From Embleya hyalina (lineage in GTDB: Bacteria; Actinomycetota; Actinomycetes; Streptomycetales; Streptomycetaceae), in the NCBI RefSeq assembly GCF_003967355.1, contig NZ_BIFH01000040.1, forward strand, positions 62,001-126,000: DNA of 64,000 nucleotides. Reading direction: 5' to 3'. Each line of letters begins with the position of its first letter. Positions within the stretch are counted from its first letter, which is position 1. This document shows, in pieces, positions 9,573 through 17,698 of this stretch. The notes below the pieces were generated by a model, which saw nothing but the letters and a program-made list of their open reading frames with translations, did no database searches and was not told the DNA's origin. The translations under genes were made by a program, and so were the position numbers.

Positions 9573-9787
9573 GGTGGCTCCTTGCGTGCGGGATGTGTGA
9601 GGTGCGCCGGTGTGCGGCATCGGTCGACCGGGACGGCCGGTGGGGGCGCTTCGGTGCTTCCTCCGAGCCCGGCCCCGCCGTTCCTCGATACCAATCTACG
9701 ACCGCTTTCGACCTCCACAATGGTGCATTCCGAGGCTGAAATGATGGGTCAATTGTGTGATCCCCGATCCACCCCGGACAGACAAAA

Positions 9788-9825
9788 GGAGGGGTTTCGC
9801 CGCCCCGTGACGGCGAAACCCCTCC
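9788..9825 (-). terminator. Terminator of the FMN reductase gene
   Basis: A 15-bp perfect inverted repeat (GGAGGGGTTTCGCCG and its complement) around the 8-base loop CCCCGTGA, beginning 26 bases after the leftward reductase stop. Confidence 0.85.
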
Positions 9826-9851
9826 CACGCCCCCGAAGGAGTCCCGGACGC

Positions 9852-10418
9852 CTACTTCGCGTCGATCTTGTCCCGCAGCGCGGCCAGCAGGTCGCGGAGC
9901 AGGCCGATGGTCGTCTCGTCGGTGAGGTTGCCCGCCTCGTCGAAGCGCTCGTGCGACCGGAACGCGATCACCTCGGGCTTGACCACCACGTCGGTGTGCG
10001 TCCAGACGAACACCTGACGCAGCGCCAACTGGGCTCGTACGGAACCGAAGTTGGTGGGCGCGGCGCCCATGATCGCGGTCGGCTTGTGCAGCAGCGGCAA
10101 GCCCTCGGTGCCGCTCCAGTCGGTGCTCGCCCAGTCGAGCGCGTTCTTCAGCACACCGGGGATCGAGTAGTTGAACTCGGGCGTGGCGATCAGCAGCCCG
10201 TCCGCCTCGGTGATCCGCCGCCGCAGGTCCGCGGCCGCGGCGGGCCGATCGTCCGGGGTGTCCTGGTCCATGTCGTACGGGGGAATCTCGCGTAGGCCCT
10301 CGTAGATCTCGATGTCCACCCCACCCGGGGCGAACTTCCGTGCCGCGTGCAGCAGCCGGGTGTTGTGCGATTCGGCGCGCAGGCTGCCGGAGACGGCCAG
10401 GATCTTGACGTCGCGCAC
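9852..10418 (-). CDS. NADPH-dependent FMN reductase (flavodoxin-fold)
   Basis: A 188-residue protein of the NADPH-dependent FMN reductase / chromate-quinone reductase family. SGSLRAESHNTRLL near residue 10 is the FMN phosphate-binding loop. TPEFNYSIPGVLKNALDW near residue 80 is the isoalloxazine-contact signature. The GTG at 10418 is preceded by GAAGGAG at good spacing; upstream residues in the same frame are unsupported. The role is probably transfer of two electrons from NADPH to quinones or free flavin. Divergent from the sigma-factor operon, it has its own terminator and no operon partners. Confidence 0.92.
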   Translation of the reverse strand: MRDVKILAVSGSLRAESHNTRLLHAARKFAPGGVDIEIYEGLREIPPYDMDQDTPDDRPAAAADLRRRITEADGLLIATPEFNYSIPGVLKNALDWASTDWSGTEGLPLLHKPTAIMGAAPTNFGSVRAQLALRQVFVWTHTDVVVKPEVIAFRSHERFDEAGNLTDETTIGLLRDLLAALRDKIDAK

Positions 10419-10627
10419 GCGATGGCTCCTTCGGGTGGATGTGGCCGGGTTCGGCGACCGGGGTGGTCGACGGTGCGCCCGTTCCCGGGCCCCGAACCAA
10501 CGTATGGCCCGTTCGATGTCGGTATGACCGGCCCGACATGCCAATTGGGGGACCGATTGCGACACGCGTACGACTCCCGGGAGGGGGACCTCCGGCCGAC
10601 CGGCCGACGCTGTGACGCAGGACACGT

Positions 10628-10683
10628 GCATCCGGCCCCTCCTCCGGATGCGTATGGATCAGGGACGGACGAGACAGGAGGGG
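10628..10683 (+). promoter_or_regulatory. 5' UTR hairpin whose loop is complementary to the sigma-factor ribosome site
   Basis: GCATCCGG and CCGGATGC (10628-10635, 10644-10651) form an 8-bp stem whose whole 8-base loop is CCCCTCCT. Twenty-four bases later the Shine-Dalgarno region contains AGGAGGGG (10676-10683), the exact complement of that loop, just before the ATG at 10692. A loop-SD pseudoknot could hide the ribosome site. This is seen directly in sequence; any regulatory effect is inference. Confidence 0.45.
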
Positions 10684-10691
10684 AGGTCGGG

Positions 10692-11204
10692 ATGGGACGG
10701 CAGGGCCGCGACGGGTTCACCGAGTTCGCCGAGTCCTCGGCGCAACGCCTGTGCCGGACGGCGTATCTGCTGTGCGGCGACTGGCATCTCGCCGAGGACC
10801 TGACCCAGATCGCCCTGGAGAAGTTGTACGTGGCCTGGCGCCGCATAGAGCACACCGACCAGCCGCACGCGTACGCGAAGCGGGTGCTCCTGAACGCCTA
10901 CCTGGACCGCAGGCGCCGGCGCAGCTCCACCGAGCTGCCGGGCATCGACGCGGCGAGCCTGGAGCACCGCCCCGACGCGGCGGCCGACGCCGATCTCCCG
11001 GACGTACGGCTGACCCTGATCGACGCGCTGATGCGGCTGCCGCCGAGGGACCGGGCGGTGGTGGTGCTGCGGTATTGGGAGGACCACAGCGTGGAGGCGG
11101 TCGCCGAGATGCTCGGCATGTCCCCCTCGGCGGTCAAGAGCGCCGGCCCCCGCGCGCTGGCCCGGCTGCGCGGCACGCTCGAGGTCAATCCCCTGATCGG
11201 CTGA
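10692..11204 (+). CDS. SigE-family ECF RNA polymerase sigma factor
   Basis: A 170-residue group-4 sigma factor. Region 2 is visible from about residue 12: LCRTAYLLCGDWHLAEDLTQ. Region 4 from about residue 110 reads LPPRDRAVVVLRYWEDHSVEAVAE, followed by the recognition helix MSPSAVKSAG. The hallmark LCGDWHLAEDLTQ places it in the actinobacterial SigE-like (SigE-family, 70 kDa ECF) group. The ATG at 10692 follows AGGAGGGGAGG. The second gene starts 87 bases after its stop and the third is translationally coupled to the second, so it probably works with those two membrane/exported proteins. Its ribosome site is complementary to an upstream hairpin loop, which suggests translational control. Confidence 0.93.
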   Translation: MGRQGRDGFTEFAESSAQRLCRTAYLLCGDWHLAEDLTQIALEKLYVAWRRIEHTDQPHAYAKRVLLNAYLDRRRRRSSTELPGIDAASLEHRPDAAADADLPDVRLTLIDALMRLPPRDRAVVVLRYWEDHSVEAVAEMLGMSPSAVKSAGPRALARLRGTLEVNPLIG

Positions 11205-11291
11205 GTGGAGGAGAGCGGTGACGAGCGAGACCGGGAACGACGAAACCGAAGCCGATACGGGAAACGAAGTCGGCCGGAACGGGAGGCGGGA

Positions 11292-12224
11292 ATGGCAGCG
11301 GATCGGGTGACACCACGATCCGGGACCGAGTCGGGGCGACGGTCCCCCACCGGAGCGGACACCGATCTCGACCTCGATGATGTCGTGCTCGACGTCGACC
11401 CCGGACTCGAAGTGGCCTTCCGACGGCAACTGCACGCCGAGTTGGGGAGCCAGGACGCCCGCCCGATGGCCGAGGTGGTGGCCCGTGCCGCCGCCCGGGG
11501 CCGGCGGCGGGTGTGGATCCGCGCGGGCGCCGTCGTGGCCTCGATGGCCGCGGTGACGACGATCGGGGTGGCCTCGGCGGTGGTCGCCCTGGACGCCGGC
11601 GAGCCCGACTCGCGGCAGGCGATGTCGTCCGCGTCGAGCGGTGTACCGGAGTCGCGGCCCCGGTCGGAGGACCGGACGGCCGAGACCCGGATCGCGCGGG
11701 CCCGCGAGGTGATCGCGCGGCAACTGGGCGACCTGCTCGTCGCCATGCTGCCGCCGGAGGGGACGAAGTCGGCGGTACGGACCGGGTATTCGCCGGAATA
11801 CGGCATCTCGGCCGAGCTGACCTGGGACAACGGCCAGGGACCGGCCGGGGTGTCGGTGTCGCTGCGCTCGGGCGAACCGGCGGTGTGCGCCCCGGACGCC
11901 CCCACCGAGCCCACCCGGATCGACGAGTACGGGCGCAGTCACCATCTCAAGTGCATCGGCCCGCCCCAAAAGCCCGGCCGCTTCGCGACGGAGGCCGTGC
12001 GCAGGTCCGAGGCGGGCGTGCTCTGGGGGCAGGGCCTCCAGTTTCCGTCGGGTCCGACCGTGCTTCGGCTGTTCTGGGCCATCGGACCGCTGGACCGGGT
12101 GGAGATCACGGACGAGAAACGACGGATGCCGTTGACCGACGACCAGGCGCAGGCGATCGTGCGGGACGCGCGCTGGCTGGACGTCTCCCGGCAGTTGCGG
12201 GCAGCCGAACCGGGGACGGGGTGA
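11292..12224 (+). CDS. Single-pass membrane protein, putative sigma-factor partner
   Basis: A 310-residue protein with an acidic N-terminal cytoplasmic part (DTDLDLDDVVLDVD near residue 22). One transmembrane segment follows at about 75-97 (AGAVVASMAAVTTIGVASAV), then an extracytoplasmic domain of roughly 200 residues with three Cys. The ATG at 11292 is chosen because GGGAGGCGGG lies directly before it; a GTG at 11205 in the same frame would add an Arg/Glu-rich tail without a good ribosome site. Its position directly after a SigE-family sigma gene and its topology suit an anti-sigma factor or sensor, but no zinc-binding anti-sigma (HxxxCxxC) motif is seen, so this remains inference. Confidence 0.78.
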   Translation: MAADRVTPRSGTESGRRSPTGADTDLDLDDVVLDVDPGLEVAFRRQLHAELGSQDARPMAEVVARAAARGRRRVWIRAGAVVASMAAVTTIGVASAVVALDAGEPDSRQAMSSASSGVPESRPRSEDRTAETRIARAREVIARQLGDLLVAMLPPEGTKSAVRTGYSPEYGISAELTWDNGQGPAGVSVSLRSGEPAVCAPDAPTEPTRIDEYGRSHHLKCIGPPQKPGRFATEAVRRSEAGVLWGQGLQFPSGPTVLRLFWAIGPLDRVEITDEKRRMPLTDDQAQAIVRDARWLDVSRQLRAAEPGTG

Positions 12225-13132
12225 GCGGGCGAACCATGGGCCGTCGATCGAGATCACGCCCCCGGGCCGAGAGCCGAGCGGGAGCCAGGGCGCGGGCCCG
12301 CTCGGACGCCCGTCGGCGGATCGTGGCCCGCGCCTGGGTCGTGGCCGGGGCGGTGACCGCCGTGCTGCTCCTGATCGCGCTGATACCGCACGGTTCCCGC
12401 GGCGGCGCGCCGACCGTCGACGTCGGCGCCACCCGGCTCGACGCACCGACCGGCCGGCCGGCCGAGGCCACCCCGAGACCGGACGAGCCGTCGGCGCAAC
12501 GGGACCTGCCGGTACGGTCGTCCGCCTCGCCGGACCCCGAGGCACAGGCGAGCGTGCCGTTCGCCCTGGACCCCGAACTGCGGCTCGCCGGCACGTTCGT
12601 CACCGTGCCCGGGGAGGCGGCGGCGCCGGGCCCGGGCCGGCGGGTCGCCTACCGGGTGGAGATCGAGCAGGGACTCCCCCTGGACGGCGCGCTGTTCGCC
12701 GACGTGGTGCAGCACACCCTCAACGATCCGCGGAGCTGGTCCCGGGACGGGCTCGCCTTCGCCCGCACCGACGGCGCCGCGTCGTTCGTGGTGCGGTTGT
12801 CCAGTCCCGGCACCCTGCATCGGATCTGCTCGCCGATCGTGGGCGACACCAGCAGGTCCAACGTGTCGTGCAATGCCAACGGCACACCCTGGGTGATGAT
12901 CAACGGCTGGCGCTGGGCCCAGGGTTCGACCGCGTACGGGGACGACCTCCTCGGCTACCGCCACATGCTGATCAACCACGAGGTCGGCCACCGTATGGGC
13001 CACCAGCACAGCACCAGGTGTGCCGCCGGCGGCGTGGCCCCGGTGATGATGCAGCAGACCAAGTCGCGGGTGGCGGACAACGGCAAACTGTGCGAGGCCA
13101 ACCCCTGGCCCTACCCGAACGCCTCCGGCTGA
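12221..13132 (+). CDS. DUF3152-type membrane-anchored, metzincin-like protein
   Basis: A 303-residue protein with a basic N terminus, one membrane anchor at about residues 37-56 (VARAWVVAGAVTAVLLLIAL), a Pro-rich spacer and a C-terminal DUF3152 domain. The motif HEVGHRMGHQH at 253-263 fits the zinc-metalloprotease consensus HExxHxxGxxH, and VMMQQ just after it resembles a Met-turn. The GTG at 12221 overlaps the previous stop (GTGA), indicating translational coupling. An ATG five codons in is an alternative. Family knowledge: DUF3152 proteins are exported actinobacterial proteins with a putative zinc-peptidase fold; activity has not been shown to my knowledge. Probably the output or substrate-processing partner of the neighbouring sigma system (inference). 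Confidence 0.85.
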   Translation: MSGRTMGRRSRSRPRAESRAGARARARSDARRRIVARAWVVAGAVTAVLLLIALIPHGSRGGAPTVDVGATRLDAPTGRPAEATPRPDEPSAQRDLPVRSSASPDPEAQASVPFALDPELRLAGTFVTVPGEAAAPGPGRRVAYRVEIEQGLPLDGALFADVVQHTLNDPRSWSRDGLAFARTDGAASFVVRLSSPGTLHRICSPIVGDTSRSNVSCNANGTPWVMINGWRWAQGSTAYGDDLLGYRHMLINHEVGHRMGHQHSTRCAAGGVAPVMMQQTKSRVADNGKLCEANPWPYPNASG

Positions 13133-13224
13133 CGAGCCCGCGCCCTCCACACCCTGTCACATCCGGGCAACTGCCCGGCCGGTGGCCCGCGCGACGGCTT
13201 CCCCGCCACCACCCGGCTGACCGC

Positions 13225-15267
13225 TCAGCGCGGTGCGAGCCGCAAGTGCCTGCGCAGGAAGTCGAGTTGATGGGCCAACAACTTCTCGAACAGGTTCTCG
13301 TCGGTGGGTGCGTGGCCGGTGCGCACCAGCGGCAGCACCTCGTGCGGCCGTCCGGCGGCGAGCAGTGCGCCGGACAGCCGCAACGTGTTGGCCGGCCATA
13401 CGTTGTCGTCGGCGAGTCCGTGGATCAGCAACAGGGGTCGGCGCAAGTCGGCGGCCCAGGACAGCGGTGAGCAGGCGGCATAACGTTCGGGGTGCTCGTC
13501 GGGACGGCCGAGGAAACGTTCGCGCCAATGCGTGTCGTACAGGCGCTGATCGGTGACGCCGCCGCCGGCGATCGCGGCGTGGAAGACGTCCGGGCGGCGC
13601 AGGATCGCGGTCAGCGCCAGCGTCGCGCCGAACGACCAACCTCGTACGGCCACCGTCGATGGATCCAACTCCGGTCGTCGCCGCACCACTTCGGCCAGCG
13701 CGGCGACCTGATCGGCGAGCACCGGGCCCAGGATGTCGCCGGCCACTTCGCGTTCCCAGGCCGGACCGCGCCCGGGCGTCCCGCTGCCGTCGGTGATCAG
13801 CACGGCGAAGCCCTGTTCGGCGAACCACTGGGAGACGAAGGCCATCGGCGCCTGCCAAGCGGTGACGCGCTGCAGGGCCGGACCCCCGTACGGGTCGACG
13901 AGCACGGGCAGCGGCGGGTCGCCCGCGCGATGCCAGGACGGCAGCAACACCTGGCTGTGCAGGCCGCGTTCGGTGGTGGTGATCCGGGTCGCGCGCAGCC
14001 GCAGGACCGGCTCGGCCGGATACGAGCGGATCGGCACGGCGGGGTGATCCGCACGCAGCACGTGCGTACGGGCGCCGGGGCGATCGGGGGTTCGGGCGGT
14101 GTGCACGAGCGTGCCGGCACGGCGTACGGCGGTGTGTACGCCGGCCTCCCCGTCGAGCCGCTCGGCGCCGGTGCCCGCTCGGTACGTCCAGATCCCGGTC
14201 TCGGTGGGGTCGTCGGCGGCGCCGAACAACACGTCGTCGCCGTCCACCCCGAACACCTCGCGCACCTGAAGTCCCGCCGGGGTGATCGGCACGCCGTCCA
14301 GGGTGAGGCGGCGGGTGTCGTCGGCGTCGCAGTGCCCGACCAGCGCGCCGGACGCGGTCCGCGCCGGCGTGCCGGGCAGCAGGTGCACCCAGTGCGCGTC
14401 GTGCCGTTCGGCGAGGAGGCGGGTACGACCGTTGGCCTCGTCCACGGCCAGCACGCGGACGGTGCGCTGGTCGCGGCTCTGCACCTCGGCGAACGGGCCG
14501 TGGACGTCCCAGCCGGCGGCGGTCAGGTATTCGAACCCGGCTCGGTCCCAGGGCACTTCGATCCGCTCGCCGTCGAGGGCGACGAGCCACAGGGTGACCT
14601 CGGCGTTGGGGTCGCCGGCCGCCGGGTAGCGCAGGGCGCGCGGCGCGACGTCCGGATCCGTCGGATCGGCGAGCAGGCGGATCGGCACGTCGCCCTCGTC
14701 CACGCGGGCGACCAGGAGCCTCGTGCCGTCCGGCGACCACCAGTAGCCGCGGTCCCGGCCGATCGACGCGGTCGCGACATACTCGGCGACCCCGAAACGC
14801 ACATGCGCACCGTCGGGTTCGGCGACCGCCCGGTCCCCGGTGCCGTCCGCCTCGACCACCCGCAGCGCACCGTCGGCCCGATAGGCGATCCGCCGCCCGG
14901 TCGGGTCGGGGCGGGGGTCGGCCGGCGGCCCCTCGACGGGCAACCGACGCGCGTGTCCGGTCGGCACGTCGACCACCCACAACCCGTCGGGCAGCACGAA
15001 CGCGGCGAGCCGGGCCGCGTCGTCGGTGGCGTACGCGGCGATCCCGGCCCGACCGGCCGTCTTCGCCGAGCGGGCGGGATCCACGAGCAGCCGCTCCGTG
15101 GCGGTGTGGAGGTCCAGGCACCACAGACAGCCCACCGGATCCTCCCCGGAACGACTGCGCAGGAACAGCACCGACGCGCCGTCGGCGGACACGGTGAACG
15201 CGGTGGGCGAACCCGAGGTGAACCGCCGGGTGCGCACGAACTGCCGGGGCAAACCGATCATCGACAT
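13225..15267 (-). CDS. S9 family peptidase (DPP-IV/prolyl oligopeptidase type)
   Basis: A 680-residue protein. The N-terminal two thirds have beta-propeller-like blades (repeats such as YWWSPDGTRLLVARVDE, near residue 170, typical of DPP-IV N domains). The C-terminal alpha/beta-hydrolase domain carries the catalytic triad: nucleophile in GWSFG (about residue 540), Asp in HGLADDNVWP and His in RTGHAP near 645. There is no signal peptide, so it is cytoplasmic. The ATG at 15267 has only a weak ribosome site; an ATG two codons later is equally possible. It cleaves X-Pro or similar dipeptides from N termini of oligopeptides by family. It is monocistronic, convergent with the DUF3152 gene, and its start faces an interval containing a large inverted repeat. 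Confidence 0.92.
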   Translation of the reverse strand: MSMIGLPRQFVRTRRFTSGSPTAFTVSADGASVLFLRSRSGEDPVGCLWCLDLHTATERLLVDPARSAKTAGRAGIAAYATDDAARLAAFVLPDGLWVVDVPTGHARRLPVEGPPADPRPDPTGRRIAYRADGALRVVEADGTGDRAVAEPDGAHVRFGVAEYVATASIGRDRGYWWSPDGTRLLVARVDEGDVPIRLLADPTDPDVAPRALRYPAAGDPNAEVTLWLVALDGERIEVPWDRAGFEYLTAAGWDVHGPFAEVQSRDQRTVRVLAVDEANGRTRLLAERHDAHWVHLLPGTPARTASGALVGHCDADDTRRLTLDGVPITPAGLQVREVFGVDGDDVLFGAADDPTETGIWTYRAGTGAERLDGEAGVHTAVRRAGTLVHTARTPDRPGARTHVLRADHPAVPIRSYPAEPVLRLRATRITTTERGLHSQVLLPSWHRAGDPPLPVLVDPYGGPALQRVTAWQAPMAFVSQWFAEQGFAVLITDGSGTPGRGPAWEREVAGDILGPVLADQVAALAEVVRRRPELDPSTVAVRGWSFGATLALTAILRRPDVFHAAIAGGGVTDQRLYDTHWRERFLGRPDEHPERYAACSPLSWAADLRRPLLLIHGLADDNVWPANTLRLSGALLAAGRPHEVLPLVRTGHAPTDENLFEKLLAHQLDFLRRHLRLAPR

Positions 15268-15366
15268 GCGCTACAGACTGACCGCCGGGCCCGGGCCCAC
15301 CGAATGTTTCGCCACCCGGCGAAACAACCCCGACCGCCCGGCCGACGAGCGCGCCTCGCGCCTGGC

Positions 15367-15522
15367 CGTGTCCGGTGGATCGGATCGGATCGGGCGGTGT
15401 CCGGCACGCACGCCTGCGGCGTTGCGAGGCCTCGCGAGTACGACCGGGTACGAGCTTCGGCCGCACGCCTTGCGATCGCCCGGACCGGGCACCGCCCGAT
15501 CCGATCCGATCCACCGGACACG
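15367..15522. repeat. 38-bp near-perfect inverted repeat with 80-bp spacer
   Basis: The left arm (15367-15404) begins CGTGTCCGGTGGATCGGATC. The right arm (15485-15522) is its reverse complement with one mismatch out of 38. The arms contain three tandem GATCG units. The spacer holds a perfect 12-bp palindrome GCGAGGCCTCGC. It lies in the divergent interval between the S9 peptidase and a small secreted protein, too long and too widely spaced for an ordinary terminator. It could be a small non-autonomous mobile element (MITE-like), though no clear target-site duplication is visible. Confidence 0.7.
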
Positions 15523-15752
15523 TGGGCCGGGCGTTCGTGCTTTCCTCTCGGCTTCGCAGCGCTTGCGGTCCTTTCGGTGTGCGTGGCCGACTGTTCGGTT
15601 GTGTACTCCGTCGCCCACCCCGGCCGGCGGCCCGGTCGGGGCCGTAACGCCCTCGGCACCCGGCCTGTTCGGGGTATCGGCGGCAACCTCGCGATGCCGA
15701 CGGCCGGTTGCCCGCCGCACACGCGAGCGCGGCCGTGTGTCAGGGTGCTGTC

Positions 15753-16460
<708 letters not shown>

Positions 16461-16538
16461 CCGTGGGCGCACCGGCCCGGTCGACACGCGGCGGCGAGTG
16501 CGTCGACCGGGTCCGGGCCGTCGCGGGCCTCGGGTGGA

Positions 16539-16745
16539 TCAGTGCGCGAGGCCGCCGACGAGGGAGGTCACGGCGGTGTTCAGGGCCTGCTGCGGGTCCA
16601 CGCCGTCGGCGGCCGAGGCCGTGCTGTCCGGGGTGGTGAGGGCGATGTCCGGGGGCGGGGTGCCCGCGTTCGCGACCGGGGTGGCGAGTGCGGCGGCGCC
16701 CGCCGCCAGGGCCACGGCGGCGATGATGCGTCGAGTCTGGGTCAT
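16539..16745 (-). CDS. Small secreted protein
   Basis: A 68-residue precursor. MTQTRRIIAAVALAAGAAAL is a classic signal peptide, with a predicted cleavage after the Ala-rich ANA at about residue 27, leaving a mature peptide of about 40 residues with no Cys. The mature sequence is acidic and ends in a short amphipathic LNTAVTSLVGGLAH. Similar tiny secreted proteins are common in Streptomyces and lack an assigned function. The start codon has only a weak upstream purine tract. No neighbours on the same strand are close enough to form an operon. Confidence 0.7.
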   Translation of the reverse strand: MTQTRRIIAAVALAAGAAALATPVANAGTPPPDIALTTPDSTASAADGVDPQQALNTAVTSLVGGLAH

Positions 16746-17068
16746 ACCGTGCTCAACGTCGGGATGGGCCGAGGGCTACGCCATGTCACCCGCCCGGGCC
16801 TGCACGGGGACGGTCCGCCCCGGCGTACCCCGGCGCTGGTCGACGGCGCGAAGACCGCGCGCCCCCGTACCGGCTCAGCCGGGCCGTCGCGCCTCGAACA
16901 GCACCCGGGTCGAGTGCGCGACGAACGGTTCCGCGTCGATACCCGCGCCACACAATGCATCCGGCAAACGCTTTCCACCCCGGCCCGTCGTCGTGGACCG
17001 GCCGCGCGGGCGGTGCGGGAGGCGACGAACGCCGCCGTCACCGCGTCCCGCGCCGCCCGGTCGACGCG
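16746..17068. other. Interval without a supportable gene
   Basis: 323 bases between the small secreted protein and the leftward two-gene UbiB unit. Open frames here are short, Arg/Pro-rich and lack ribosome sites. It must hold the promoter for the small secreted protein; no operator or terminator stem was recognised. Confidence 0.4.
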
Positions 17069-17689
17069 CTAGCCGACGAACTCCCGGTCCCCGTAGTGGA
17101 TCGTGGCCCGCGACCAGTCGCCGCCCAGGGTGTCGACGAAGCGCTCGACCAGAGCCGCGTCGGCGCGGTCGGCGACCAGGATCAGCTTGCCGCCGCGCAC
17201 CGTGACCGAGCCGCCGAAGAGGCGCTCGCGCGCCTCCGGGTCGGCGGCCAGTCCGTCGTGCAGCCGCCGCACGCTCACATCCGGCACCTCGACCTCGATC
17301 GCGTCCGCGCGCGGGGAGTCGGCGCGCAGGTACTCGAAGGTGAGCACCGACTGCTGGTGGTAGCGCTTGCGCAGTACGTCGGCGATGTGGTTGAGCCGCG
17401 CCGCGTCGAGGCCGTCGACGTCGAACTCGCGCGAGCGCTCGTACGTGACGTTCCGCGACTCGTCGGACCAGAACACCCCGTCGAGCAGCGAGGATTTGTC
17501 CGGGTCGGCACCCCGCGCGCGGATCGTCGAGCGCACCTCGCAGGCGAAGCGGTTCAGTTGCGTCCGCAGTCGGGGATCGTTCGGATCGCTGATCACGGCG
17601 GTGTTGTCGGTCACGAAGATCTCCGCCACCGGCAGATGCCGGCGCGTGTGCCCGGGCGAGGCGTCGGCCACGCAGGACGGGCCGAGCAC
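17069..17689 (-). CDS. Conserved hypothetical protein, cotranscribed with UbiB-like kinase
   Basis: A protein of up to 206 residues that I do not recognise. No signal peptide, membrane segment or Cys cluster. It has a regular alpha/beta composition, with a C-terminal half containing VTVRGGKLILVADRADAALVERF, which resembles a small RNA- or ligand-binding alpha/beta domain but is not diagnostic. The start is uncertain: GTG at 17689 is 9 bases past the UbiB stop and would suit operon coupling, while GTG at 17629 (VAEIFVTDNTAV) begins where the composition becomes clearly protein-like. It lies immediately downstream of the UbiB-family kinase gene on the same strand, so the two probably share a transcript. 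Confidence 0.65.
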   Translation of the reverse strand: MLGPSCVADASPGHTRRHLPVAEIFVTDNTAVISDPNDPRLRTQLNRFACEVRSTIRARGADPDKSSLLDGVFWSDESRNVTYERSREFDVDGLDAARLNHIADVLRKRYHQQSVLTFEYLRADSPRADAIEVEVPDVSVRRLHDGLAADPEARERLFGGSVTVRGGKLILVADRADAALVERFVDTLGGDWSRATIHYGDREFVG

Positions 17690-17698
17690 GGCGGTTCG

